A stretch of 64,000 bases of DNA from a virus, in the IMG/VR virus record IMGVR_UViG_3300019458_000027, positions 40,919 to 104,918 of that record. The stretch is one strand, 5' to 3'. Of the stretch, positions 39,814 to 47,293 are shown in pieces. The notes under the pieces were generated by a model. The model saw only the letters and a program-made list of their open reading frames with translations, made no database searches and had not been told where the DNA came from. Positions within the stretch are counted from its first letter, which is position 1. Every line of letters begins with the position of its first letter. The translations under genes and the position numbers were made by a program.

Positions 39814-40050
39814 TTACCTTTCCTCCTTGTTTGGATACGACAAGCGGTAGAAATACGTCATCGCCGCCTGTTCATCGATTGCCAACTGTAACCCTCTGAA
39901 ATTACTCCGAAACGCTTTAACGCCCTTCTCCGTCAAGGCGTATTTCTGATTAAAGTCGCCATCTAGATAGTTGTAAATAAGCCCTTTATTTATCAACCCA
40001 TTTATCACGGCATCCCATGAATTATATTTGTCTTTAGACGATCTTTCCAT
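39814..40050 (-). CDS. Small winged-helix-like protein, 78 aa
   Basis: The start MERSSKDKYNSWDAVINGLI lies inside the end of the upstream gene. INGLINKGLIYNYLD followed by QKYALTEKGVKAFR has the pattern of a winged helix wing and last helix, as in small transcription or replication adaptors. The frame is open to 40209, so a longer form is possible. Confidence 0.5.
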   Translation of the reverse strand: MERSSKDKYNSWDAVINGLINKGLIYNYLDGDFNQKYALTEKGVKAFRSNFRGLQLAIDEQAAMTYFYRLSYPNKEER

Positions 40051-40357
40051 TTCTGGTAACTTTCCCTCTAAGAGTGATTGAGCCAAAATCGATGATGAAT
40101 ATGGCTTCTTTGCCCACTCTTGTAGCTTCTGAATAAATCTTCTCCAATAACAGCTTATGTAGTACGAAGCTTTTATTTGCAGTAGATTTAACTTCAACCA
40201 AAGTGTCATTGGTCTTTATGTCTCCTTTGGTACTCCAATTGGCCCCGCTATTTTTAGTCAGTCGGCCACTCGTCTCTTTGGCTATCTTTTTCTCTCTTTT
40301 CGTTGCCCACTTCCTGGTCGGGAGGGGCCCCTTCTCCAACCATTTCGATTTTGCCAC
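40034..40357 (-). CDS. PD-(D/E)XK nuclease-like, Hjc-type resolvase candidate
   Basis: From a GTG 6 bases after GGAGG, the 107-residue protein has REKKIAKETSGRLT near residue 20 (acidic helix) and GDIKTNDTLVEVKSTANKS near residue 45, the D..ExK core of the PD-(D/E)XK fold. Size and layout fit small archaeal-type or phage Holliday junction resolvases. It would complement or duplicate the RuvC-like enzyme at 45204-45785. Confidence 0.6.
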   Translation of the reverse strand: MAKSKWLEKGPLPTRKWATKREKKIAKETSGRLTKNSGANWSTKGDIKTNDTLVEVKSTANKSFVLHKLLLEKIYSEATRVGKEAIFIIDFGSITLRGKVTRNGKIV

Positions 40358-40703
40358 GGTCATCCTCCAGAGCATGGTTGTGCTGAATCAGTTTTTCTAT
40401 TAGTTCATTCCCGAAAATATACCGTAAATCCTTGTCGTTTTCCGTCAACACGTAGCCAGAACCGAAACCAATCACCCTCGTCGTTGGTTTCTTGAATCCG
40501 TGCTTCAACTCCAGAATCGTTCCCACGGTCCTTAGAATGTCGTGGAGGCCAACAGATAAATCCGAACTCAGCCATTCTTCGGCGGCCTCTATCATTAGGT
40601 CGTGTACAAATTTCCTCCATTCTTCCTCCCCCATCTCCAAGTCGTGTTCCAATAGAGTAGACCACCGATCATTACGACTTCTCCACTCTATCTTGTATAA
40701 CAT
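40254..40703 (-). CDS. Hypothetical protein, 149 aa
   Basis: A helical N-terminal half (EEEWRKFVHDLMIEAAEEWL) is followed by VGTILELKHGFKKPTTRVIG and GSGYVLTENDKDLRY, then a disordered charged tail that overlaps the nuclease-like gene by 104 bases. That large overlap makes the C-terminal extent uncertain. No family is recognised. Confidence 0.55.
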   Translation of the reverse strand: MLYKIEWRSRNDRWSTLLEHDLEMGEEEWRKFVHDLMIEAAEEWLSSDLSVGLHDILRTVGTILELKHGFKKPTTRVIGFGSGYVLTENDKDLRYIFGNELIEKLIQHNHALEDDRGKIEMVGEGAPPDQEVGNEKREKDSQRDEWPTD

Positions 40704-40960
40704 CAGAGCTTCTCCCGAATAGCGTTAACACCACTAACGAATCCCATCGTCCAGTCAAACTCTCTTTGTCCAAAATGTTTGGCTTCCTGGGTCTGTTTCA
40801 TAGCAACCTTTAGATCATCCATGGTGTTAACAAAAGCTCTATGTACTTTTACTTCATGAACTACGGCCCCACCCAAGTACCCTAGAGCTAGACCTGTAAC
40901 TAACGCCAAGGCAACGGCAACCAAATCCACCTTCGACTTAAGAAATTGTGGGCTTTTCAT
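40703..40960 (-). CDS. Membrane-anchored hypothetical protein, 85 aa
   Basis: Residues 12-32 form one transmembrane helix (LVAVALALVTGLALGYLGG) after a basic start, and the rest is a soluble helix-rich domain. Its type could be an Rz-like anchor, but there is no specific evidence. Confidence 0.6.
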   Translation of the reverse strand: MKSPQFLKSKVDLVAVALALVTGLALGYLGGAVVHEVKVHRAFVNTMDDLKVAMKQTQEAKHFGQREFDWTMGFVSGVNAIREKL

Positions 40961-41357
40961 TAGTCAGAAGCTCCGCATAGTCGGCTCCCGCTACAATATA
41001 CCTCCAATAACGGGGGTACTTAGCTTTGTACTTCATATGGACTTGGCGATAGACCTTCACTTGCTTTTCGTCGGCCAACCCATTGGTATAAACCCTCACC
41101 TGTCCAAATTTCTCCTTCCAATCAGCGACGGAGATTCCTCTCTTTTTTAAGTCTTTGGCGATCTCGCTGGCGATCTTCCCAATAACTCGGAAGAAGTTAG
41201 TAGAGATTGGTCGTCCTCTCCAGTCCTTCTTAGCTCCCCAGTACGCTCCCTCGCCTTTACCAGCAAAGGTTACGATAACCCCCACTTTAGTTCCTCCTAC
41301 ATCAATCTCCCCACGCAACCTCCCGGTATTGGGGTCTACTTTCAGTTTTTTATTCAT
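40938..41357 (-). CDS. Hypothetical protein, 139 aa
   Basis: The start MNKKLKVDPNTGRLRGEIDV follows a GGAGG site. The domain is mixed alpha/beta with KVGVIVTFAGKGEGAYWGAK and VRVYTNGLADEKQVKVY. The C-terminus overlaps the membrane-protein gene by 23 bases. No family is recognised. Confidence 0.6.
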   Translation of the reverse strand: MNKKLKVDPNTGRLRGEIDVGGTKVGVIVTFAGKGEGAYWGAKKDWRGRPISTNFFRVIGKIASEIAKDLKKRGISVADWKEKFGQVRVYTNGLADEKQVKVYRQVHMKYKAKYPRYWRYIVAGADYAELLTNEKPTIS

Positions 41358-41358
41358 C

Positions 41359-41841
41359 TTATCCTCCGCAACATTTCTTCCACTTTTTAGTGCTTCCACA
41401 AAGACATGGCTCGTTACGCCCAGGTTCCTTGGCCCTACGATCTTCGATAGTTAGTCCTTGTAGGTGGTCGATCTCATGCTGAATGCATTGCGCCGTCAGT
41501 CCGTACACAGCGAAACGTCTACCGTCCCCATTCTCAAAGACAACATCAGAAGCCCGTTTAACCGTGAAGATTTGGCCGGGATAACTCAAACAACCCTCAT
41601 GGTAAAACTTTAGTCCCGTCATTTCAATGATCTTAGGATTCCACAAATCTACCTTTTCTTCGCCAATCCTAACAATAGCAATCTGCATAGGAAGTCCGAT
41701 TTGAACTCCAGCAAGTCCGATTCCGGGAACCTTTGACGCCTTTAGCTCAAGCTCCAACTGAGCAAATAGACTGGGGAGATTTACCTCCTCATTCCTTTCA
41801 ACTTTTCTGCTTACCCGTCCTCGAATCCCACCGTAGATCAT
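41359..41841 (-). CDS. Peptide deformylase with C-terminal SEC-C motif
   Basis: The 160-residue protein has the three deformylase motifs: GIGLAGVQIG (motif 1, about residue 40), EGCLSYPG (motif 2, Cys ligand, about 83) and QHEIDHLQG (motif 3, about 120). It ends PGRNEPCLCGSTKKWKKCC, a SEC-C zinc knuckle. Deformylases remove the N-terminal formyl group from new proteins. Marine phage deformylases are known, but fusion to a SEC-C zinc knuckle, which may tether it to ribosomes or nascent chains, is unusual. Confidence 0.88.
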   Translation of the reverse strand: MIYGGIRGRVSRKVERNEEVNLPSLFAQLELELKASKVPGIGLAGVQIGLPMQIAIVRIGEEKVDLWNPKIIEMTGLKFYHEGCLSYPGQIFTVKRASDVVFENGDGRRFAVYGLTAQCIQHEIDHLQGLTIEDRRAKEPGRNEPCLCGSTKKWKKCCGG

Positions 41842-42593
41842 TTTTCCTCCACCATATCTCCAAAGTTGTTGAGGATTGCCATAATCAGTCGGGCCCCACC
41901 ACGAAGCTGATCGGCTTCTTTTGCTTTTCCAGGAATTTCAACCGTAATGGAGAAAGTAGCACCTTTGTCAAACATTAACTCTTCCATGGTCTTTTCTCCA
42001 TCGGCACTAGAAACTACCCCATCCTTGCAAGGTTCCTCATAAACGGTGGAATTGGGTGCTATATCGAAGTAATCTTCCGTATCCTGTAAAGCTACCCTCG
42101 CCAACGATTTCTTTTTGGGGTCTCTGCGCTCGTAGGCGTAAACATACGGCTTATCCACGTCGCTGTGGATATCAATAAAAAGATCGAACTTAGACGGTAT
42201 GTTTTTTAGAACTAAATCAATTTCGGGTAAGTCTCGTTCTCCAACTCTACGATTAATGCCTTTCCCGTCCCCCGTCTTTCTAGATATGTGCCTGAACCCA
42301 AACGGGTTTACTGCTGGAAAAACGTAGAAATTCCACTCGTCAACGTCGAACTTTTCCAACGCCTCTATCAAAGCCCTAATTCCTATACTTTCGTCTCCAT
42401 GAGCACCCGCTGTTATAACGGCCGTTCTCTTAGCCCTCTTTTGATAGGACTTAAGCATCAAAAACGGATAATCTTCATCCCCATAGCGAAGGTTTTTTAG
42501 GTACAGAACGTCAAGATCGATCTTAGAACCCTTCGCTAAGATATCATTGACAAGACGTTGGTAATCACGCTTTAGCTTCAATCCATCCTCCAT
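41838..42593 (-). CDS. M14-family zinc carboxypeptidase / AstE-like
   Basis: The 251-residue protein has the metallocarboxypeptidase sites: TAGAHGDESIG (HxxE zinc ligands near residue 64), VNPFGF...KGINRRVG (substrate-binding Asn/Arg), DLFIDIHSD (third zinc His) and SITVEIPGKA (catalytic Glu near 220). The fold family includes succinylglutamate desuccinylases and murein peptidases. In a phage, cell-wall peptide trimming or lysis are possible roles; no signal peptide is present, so it acts in the cytoplasm unless exported with holin help. Confidence 0.75.
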   Translation of the reverse strand: MEDGLKLKRDYQRLVNDILAKGSKIDLDVLYLKNLRYGDEDYPFLMLKSYQKRAKRTAVITAGAHGDESIGIRALIEALEKFDVDEWNFYVFPAVNPFGFRHISRKTGDGKGINRRVGERDLPEIDLVLKNIPSKFDLFIDIHSDVDKPYVYAYERRDPKKKSLARVALQDTEDYFDIAPNSTVYEEPCKDGVVSSADGEKTMEELMFDKGATFSITVEIPGKAKEADQLRGGARLIMAILNNFGDMVEEK

Positions 42594-42765
42594 ATTCGAC
42601 TATGGTGATCGGCCATTTTCCATAGTTAGCGAAAGAAAAGTGGCAGGAGCAAGATGTTAAGAAATATCCTCTCCATTGTGTCGTCGGTGCTGAGGGGCAA
42701 CCTTCTCCACATTTCGGACATTTCAACGTCCTGGAAATTTCGGGTCCTGACAACAGCCGTCGCAT
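42565..42765 (-). CDS. Zinc-ribbon protein, 66 aa
   Basis: Starting at MRRLLSGPEISRTLKCPKCG, behind GGAG, the protein has CPKCGEGCPS and a SCSCHFSF segment. A TTG start at residue 14 that overlaps the upstream stop is an alternative. The C-terminus overlaps the M14 gene by 29 bases. No family is recognised. Confidence 0.55.
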   Translation of the reverse strand: MRRLLSGPEISRTLKCPKCGEGCPSAPTTQWRGYFLTSCSCHFSFANYGKWPITIVEYGGWIEAKA

Positions 42766-42878
42766 CCGTGTACGTCTCCGTGTCCAATTTCGTGGGGACA
42801 ATCATATTCTACCTTGTCCCGTCTAAAATTACGGGGCCATTTCCAATGCTTAAGGTCGGCTTTTTGCCGTTTGTTCAT
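42723..42878 (-). CDS. Small His/Cys-rich protein, 51 aa
   Basis: The ORF begins MNKRQKADLKHWKWPRNFRR and ends with DCPHEIGHGDVHGCDGCCQD and a short tail. Four Cys and three His in 20 residues suggest metal binding. It overlaps the genes on both sides. Confidence 0.5.
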   Translation of the reverse strand: MNKRQKADLKHWKWPRNFRRDKVEYDCPHEIGHGDVHGCDGCCQDPKFPGR

Positions 42879-43149
42879 TGGTAGCTTCATCTAGGATTTC
42901 CTTGAATCGTTTATGTAGTTCCCCTTTTAACTGCCCGTAGGAGTCGTCGTCAACCCTACTAAGTTTCAATATATTGGTCTCTATCAACCATAAGGTGAAT
43001 GATTCGGCCTCTCGACTGGCTCTCTCATTATTCTCCTCAATCCTAGCTCTTTGGGATTCAGCACTAGCAGCTATTGACACAACAGTGGCTACCGTGATGA
43101 AAGAGAATATAAATAATGCTAGGATAATGGTGAACGTTTTTAAGGTCAT
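42850..43149 (-). CDS. Membrane-anchored or secreted protein, 99 aa
   Basis: Residues 1-28 are a hydrophobic helix (TIILALFIFSFITVATVVSI) followed by ASAES, which may be a signal peptide or an anchor. The mature part is a charged helix-rich domain. It lies immediately downstream of recA. A spanin-like or envelope role is possible, without direct support. Confidence 0.6.
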   Translation of the reverse strand: MTLKTFTIILALFIFSFITVATVVSIAASAESQRARIEENNERASREAESFTLWLIETNILKLSRVDDDSYGQLKGELHKRFKEILDEATNEQTAKSRP

Positions 43150-44174
43150 TTTTTCAGGTATAACTCCTTTATTTCCTTCTCGTACTTTTTATAATTCTTC
43201 CCGTCCCGAAAAAACTCTGCCAATCCTGCCTTCCCTTGAAGTTTTTCTTCTCCGGCCTGGAAGAATGACCCTTTTTGTGTAACTAGCCCTAACATAAGAG
43301 CGTATCTGGCCATGGACTCGGCGTTATCAATCTGCCCCTGATTTTCTCCTGAGAAGTAGAAAGGAATCTCTGCCGTTCTGTATGGAGGAAAAGTCTTGTT
43401 CTTATCGGTTCTGCCCTTGAAATGCCTACCGATCTTGACCTTTTCCCCATCTTTATCGTCCTCTATCCATTCCCCCGTCCGCATTTCTACCGTAATGGAG
43501 GAAGCAAACTTAATGCCCATGCCTCCTGGGGTGGTCGTATTCGGGCCGTACATCACTCCAACTTTATATCGTAGCTGGTTTATGAGGAATACCAAGCATT
43601 GGTTGAGAGTGCCATCATCGGCCCGTACATTGATGGCTGAATGAAGCTTCCTAATTAAACGATTCATCATTAACGCTCGGTCTCCGATCTTTTCTACCTC
43701 TGTCATTGGGGTCTCGTTGTCCATAGAGGGGAGCATAGCAGCCACGGAATCTAAGACTACCAATCCACAATCACCGGATCGGGTAACGGCGTCAACAAAG
43801 TCGGCGGCCTCTTCTCCTGTGTTGGGTTGAACCACAGTAATCTTATCAATATCCACCCCTAGAATCTTAGACCATTCGGGGTCGAATGCCCTTTCTTGGT
43901 CTATCCACACTACAGGCCTTCCAAGCTTCTGAACCTCAGAGGCGGCCTTCAAGGCCAGCATGGTCTTTCCGCAGCTTTCCCACCCATGAACCTCCACCAC
44001 CCTGCCGAGGGGCCAACCCCCGCCGATCTCCAGGTCAAGAGCTAGGGAGCCGGTGGATACTCGTTCCAGTTTAGTCCTTTTCAGAACTTCTGGGTCAATG
44101 ATCGTATGGCTACCGTACTTCTTGGCTAACTCTTTCAGGGTTTCCTGTAGCTCTCCCAACGACGTTCCTCCCAC
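43146..44174 (-). CDS. recA: RecA recombinase
   Basis: The 342-residue protein has the RecA core: STGSLALDLEIGGGWPLGRV, Walker A EVHGWESCGKTML near residue 65, VVWIDQERAFD, Walker B LVVLDSVAAML near 140, and INQLRYKVGVMYGPNTTTPG (L2 region). It promotes strand exchange in phage recombination and repair. It sits between the DUF4338 gene and small zinc and membrane genes, in the replication block. Confidence 0.92.
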   Translation of the reverse strand: MGGTSLGELQETLKELAKKYGSHTIIDPEVLKRTKLERVSTGSLALDLEIGGGWPLGRVVEVHGWESCGKTMLALKAASEVQKLGRPVVWIDQERAFDPEWSKILGVDIDKITVVQPNTGEEAADFVDAVTRSGDCGLVVLDSVAAMLPSMDNETPMTEVEKIGDRALMMNRLIRKLHSAINVRADDGTLNQCLVFLINQLRYKVGVMYGPNTTTPGGMGIKFASSITVEMRTGEWIEDDKDGEKVKIGRHFKGRTDKNKTFPPYRTAEIPFYFSGENQGQIDNAESMARYALMLGLVTQKGSFFQAGEEKLQGKAGLAEFFRDGKNYKKYEKEIKELYLKK

Positions 44175-44826
44175 TTGTATGATACCTTACGCCTAACTCA
44201 TGGGCCCTCTTCTTCTGTAATTCCTTAGCCAGTCTCTTCTCTTCTGGAGTTTCATTGGCCCACGATGAAACGTGCATTCCAGTTGGGGCTACTGGGTGTA
44301 AATCTGCCCAACGGCAATAAATTAGTTTCGGTGCTGTCGTAGCTCTCTTATGGGGATTGGAGATGTTGCGACTGACCTTAGTGCTTCCCGCCGTCTGGCC
44401 CAGGAAAGTCCAATTGTCGGCCTTGTACAACGCCCCCACCCTAGTAGGAGTCTCAACTACGAATGTCTCGAATCCAATAACCGAAGTCCCATAAAATTTC
44501 TCCCACAAGAGGGTAACTACCTTCCTCCAAGTAGATAACACCATCGTTGCTAGGTTTTTCTCATGAGATTCTAACCTGAACACCGTGTTATTAACTAGGT
44601 GAGGAAGCAAGGAATCTCTATTCTGCTGGTTAATTTCGAAGAATATATCTCTCGCCTTTACTGAGTAAACCGATGAGGCCCCCGAAATGATACCAACTAT
44701 CGTCTCGTCCTTCCAGATTAAGAAATGAATCTGCCTTCCAATGGCCCCATGATTTTCTACATAATGCCTATCCCGAAACGTTTGGTATCGAGGGTCAGAA
44801 ATCTTGCACACTTCCAACTCTATCAT
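44110..44826 (-). CDS. DUF4338 (DruA-like) protein
   Basis: The 238-residue protein resembles DUF4338: RHYVENHGAIGRQIHFLIWK near residue 20, IISGASSVYSVKARDIFFEI near 50, HLVNNTVFRLESHEKNLATM near 75, then YGTSVIGFETFVV and ALYKADNWTFLGQTAGS. This domain is the defining part of DruA from the Druantia defence system. It may have a nucleic-acid modifying or acetyltransferase-like fold. Here it stands alone in a phage, between recA and a gene with the KRWKIKEKG tail, and shares the late Y-x-A-x-NW pattern with the Mom-like proteins. Its function is unknown. Confidence 0.65.
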   Translation of the reverse strand: MIELEVCKISDPRYQTFRDRHYVENHGAIGRQIHFLIWKDETIVGIISGASSVYSVKARDIFFEINQQNRDSLLPHLVNNTVFRLESHEKNLATMVLSTWRKVVTLLWEKFYGTSVIGFETFVVETPTRVGALYKADNWTFLGQTAGSTKVSRNISNPHKRATTAPKLIYCRWADLHPVAPTGMHVSSWANETPEEKRLAKELQKKRAHELGVRYHTSGRNVVGRATGNPERVSQEVR

Positions 44827-45200
44827 ATCCTACCCTTCTCTTTAATTTTCCACCTTTTCTTTGGTTTCTTATTGGTCGGTTTCGGGTTCTTCTTCACCAC
44901 TATTCGGTCATATGGGTCAAGGCCAACAAGTGATTTCTTAGTGAGATTCCTCTTTCCTAACTCCTGTAACATGCTGTCATAAAGAGGAGACAATTTGGAG
45001 GCCACTCTCTCCAAACTAACATCGTTCATCCCGTCCTCAATATCGAACGGAACCATATTTCTCAATACCAGTAGATACTTAATAGAAGCTCTCTCGATAT
45101 AACGGACAACGTTCCTAAGATGATCGTCCGTCATATCTTTGATCTTTACTTTGGTGCCATCGGCTGTCGTCCAGATTTGGTTTCTGCTGGTATTAGCCAT
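44823..45200 (-). CDS. Hypothetical protein with RWKIKEKGRI tail, 125 aa
   Basis: The protein starts MANTSRNQIWTTADGTKVKI and has a helical centre (LRNVVRYIERASIKYLLVLR), a Pro/Lys linker, and ends KKRWKIKEKGRI at its very C-terminus, the fourth instance of the shared tail. The stop overlaps the DUF4338 start as ATGA. No other domain is recognised. Confidence 0.65.
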   Translation of the reverse strand: MANTSRNQIWTTADGTKVKIKDMTDDHLRNVVRYIERASIKYLLVLRNMVPFDIEDGMNDVSLERVASKLSPLYDSMLQELGKRNLTKKSLVGLDPYDRIVVKKNPKPTNKKPKKRWKIKEKGRI

Positions 45201-45203
45201 GAC

Positions 45204-45785
45204 TTACCGTATTCTCCTCTTAGTGATACCGAGATCACCTTCTTTTTCACCACCAAAAGACCCTTCTGGAGCTTCTTCCTCCACTCTCCCCGCCACCTTC
45301 CAGGCGTGATAAGCCACCGCCACCGCATCGGCTTCGTTGTTATCTTCAATAGCTGGACGGAACTTAAATTTCTCATTCACCGCTTTGATCACGTCCTCTT
45401 TTTGGCAATTCCCCTTCACTCCAATGGACGGACGAACACTTGTAGCATAATAGTAAGTAACGCTTTTGCCCTTCATGTTGTACCACATAGACTGAACGGC
45501 TCCCGCCAATCGATCAAGAACCTTAGCCGTCATGAAATTTTTCCCTAAAAAGACATTTTCAATGGCGCATTCTTCTGGATTATAGAGCTTAATCAGCCCC
45601 ACAATTTGATGAACCAACCAGTACATCTTCTGACTATCATTCAAATTCTTCCCAAACTTGATTACTCCTTTAGCTGTGACCTCAGCAATTTCCACCTTCG
45701 ACAGAACAGGGTCTAAGCTATCCTCGGCCTCCACAATGGCCCATCCTGTACAGACACTACTTATATCGAGGCCCAATACTCTCAT
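45204..45785 (-). CDS. ruvC: RuvC-like Holliday junction resolvase
   Basis: The 193-residue protein starts MRVLGLDISSVCTGWAIVEA, overlapping the upstream stop as ATGA. Asp in LGLDIS, Glu in AIENVFLGKN near residue 75, and the Asp pair in NEADAVAVAYHA near 160 form the RNase H-fold active site. It resolves recombination intermediates. The last 30 residues are charged and disordered. Confidence 0.85.
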   Translation of the reverse strand: MRVLGLDISSVCTGWAIVEAEDSLDPVLSKVEIAEVTAKGVIKFGKNLNDSQKMYWLVHQIVGLIKLYNPEECAIENVFLGKNFMTAKVLDRLAGAVQSMWYNMKGKSVTYYYATSVRPSIGVKGNCQKEDVIKAVNEKFKFRPAIEDNNEADAVAVAYHAWKVAGRVEEEAPEGSFGGEKEGDLGITKRRIR

Positions 45786-45916
45786 TTCTTTAAATCCCCA
45801 TAGAATAATTGACAGATTGCCAACGTCCACACGAACACAAATACTGGCATAGGGGCCACCCAAAAGCCAGCCCACTTAAAAATATGAAGCAATATCAACC
45901 AATCCAAACTATCCAT
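45782..45916 (-). CDS. Small membrane protein, 44 aa
   Basis: MDSLDWLILLHIFKWAGFWV opens a protein that is almost entirely hydrophobic, with a second segment VFVFVWTLAICQLF. Its stop overlaps the ruvC start. No family is recognised. Confidence 0.5.
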   Translation of the reverse strand: MDSLDWLILLHIFKWAGFWVAPMPVFVFVWTLAICQLFYGDLKK

Positions 45917-46007
45917 CTAAGCATTCCTCTGAATCATAGATACAATCCTTACAGTATCCACCGATAGTTTCCTCGACCAACTTATCGCAACCCCTACATC
46001 GCTTCAT
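45909..46007 (-). CDS. Cys-rich zinc microprotein, 32 aa
   Basis: The start MKRCRGCDKLVEETIGGYCK follows a GAGGG site and the ORF continues DCIYDSEECLDG. CRGC and CKDC make a zinc knuckle. The frame is open upstream to a TTG at 46100, so a 63-residue form is possible. Confidence 0.5.
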   Translation of the reverse strand: MKRCRGCDKLVEETIGGYCKDCIYDSEECLDG

Positions 46008-46100
46008 GTGTACCCTCAAAGTGGAGCGGGTTGAAGGAACCACCCCTTCCCTTCCCGTTGGAACAGGCGTATCTTTCTTGATACCTAACCCGCAATACAA

Positions 46101-46604
46101 CTATCTCTTAACTAGAGTTTCCGCTTTAGCAAATAAAGCGTCTACCTTAGCATAGAGATCATCGAATCCTGTATTGTTGTCAAGTACCGCAGATACGGGG
46201 TACTCGTCCATCTCGGTTTCAGAGGCATGGTTGTCAACGATTCCAGTATCCCGTTGGACACGGACGACAATGCCGCCCAATTCCTTAATGGCCTCGGCCT
46301 CATTTGGGAAACGAACATCTGGAATGACGAAGCATACACTATCGTCTTTCTTCCACACCTTCTCAATGAACTTTGTTACAACCCGAATCCAGAAACCTTG
46401 GTCGTAGTTTCTGACCACCATACCCAACTCCTGGAGAAGCTTCCGTCCTTGCTGATCTTTCTTTCCGCTCCAACCGACAAGCCCCGCTACCTTTTTCAAG
46501 TAGTCGGCGTTGCCGATTCTTTCATACCCATAGCGGAGAACAAGATACGATGCTACTGTATCCTTGCCCACCCGTTGCTTTCCGGTAAGTCCAATTACAA
46601 CCAT
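46101..46604 (-). CDS. Deoxynucleoside monophosphate kinase
   Basis: The 167-residue protein has a P-loop VIGLTGKQRVGKDTVAS at the N-terminus, IPDVRFPNEAEAIKELGG near residue 95 and VQRDT...HASETEMDEY near 120, the signature of phage dNMP kinases such as T4 gp1. These phosphorylate dNMPs, including modified ones. In this genome the enzyme is a candidate for making dZDP from the PurZ pathway product; that is inference. Confidence 0.8.
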   Translation of the reverse strand: MVVIGLTGKQRVGKDTVASYLVLRYGYERIGNADYLKKVAGLVGWSGKKDQQGRKLLQELGMVVRNYDQGFWIRVVTKFIEKVWKKDDSVCFVIPDVRFPNEAEAIKELGGIVVRVQRDTGIVDNHASETEMDEYPVSAVLDNNTGFDDLYAKVDALFAKAETLVKR

Positions 46605-46623
46605 TGGCGATCTCCTTTATTGG

Positions 46624-47289
46624 TTAAAACGGCTGGTCGTCTGACGATATCTCTGGAACCGGAGCGGGGGTGGGTTCGGACTTAGCCAAAACCTGCCTGG
46701 GCGGTGCACTACCCTGGGTTTTTTGGTTCTCAGGGGGAAGCTCACCACGAAGGTAGTAAGCGACCTTCGCCATGTCCGTAACCTTGTAAATCCGATCAAG
46801 GTCAGGAGCACCAGAAACCGCCGTCTTTTCTTCCTCCGTAAGCTCCGTAACCGCACCCTTGTTCGCAGGAGTGGTGAACCACTTAGTGTCCTTCTTTGTT
46901 CCCTGCCGAGTGAGAGTTACGTCATAATCCTTGGGGTCTCCGAATGCCTCGGCCATAGAAGCGATTTGCTCCTTGACCGTTCGGCTGAACTCCCAAAGCT
47001 CGATCTTGCCCGTAGCCCGATTGATAATGTAGGCAAAGTACCTAAGCTGAGGGCTAAGGCCTTTGTCGCAGGTGAGGCACTGAACGGTTTCTCCCTCTTG
47101 TGCCGTAGTCTTTGGGCAAACGGCTCTCCGCTTTACGGAATCGAACCAATGCACCAATGCAAACTTCGGCTCAGAGACGATCTTGATTAGGTGCTTCCCC
47201 GGTGTGAAATTTGCCTTGTCGGGCAAATCTCCCTTCTGTCTTTCTCGAACCACACGTCCTTCTGTATCGGTATCGGCGTTCCAAGGCAT
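46624..47289 (-). CDS. ssb: Single-stranded DNA-binding protein
   Basis: The 221-residue protein has an OB-like core (LIKIVSEPKFALVHWFDS), a zinc-type pair region VCPKTTAQ...CLTCDKG near residue 60-78, and an aromatic-rich RYFAYIINRATGKIELWEF. The C-terminus is a Pro/Gln linker that ends SSDDQPF, the acidic peptide by which SSBs recruit partners. This fits a T4 gp32/T7 gp2.5-like phage SSB. It lies in the replication operon. Confidence 0.75.
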   Translation of the reverse strand: MPWNADTDTEGRVVRERQKGDLPDKANFTPGKHLIKIVSEPKFALVHWFDSVKRRAVCPKTTAQEGETVQCLTCDKGLSPQLRYFAYIINRATGKIELWEFSRTVKEQIASMAEAFGDPKDYDVTLTRQGTKKDTKWFTTPANKGAVTELTEEEKTAVSGAPDLDRIYKVTDMAKVAYYLRGELPPENQKTQGSAPPRQVLAKSEPTPAPVPEISSDDQPF

Positions 47290-47293
47290 CGAA

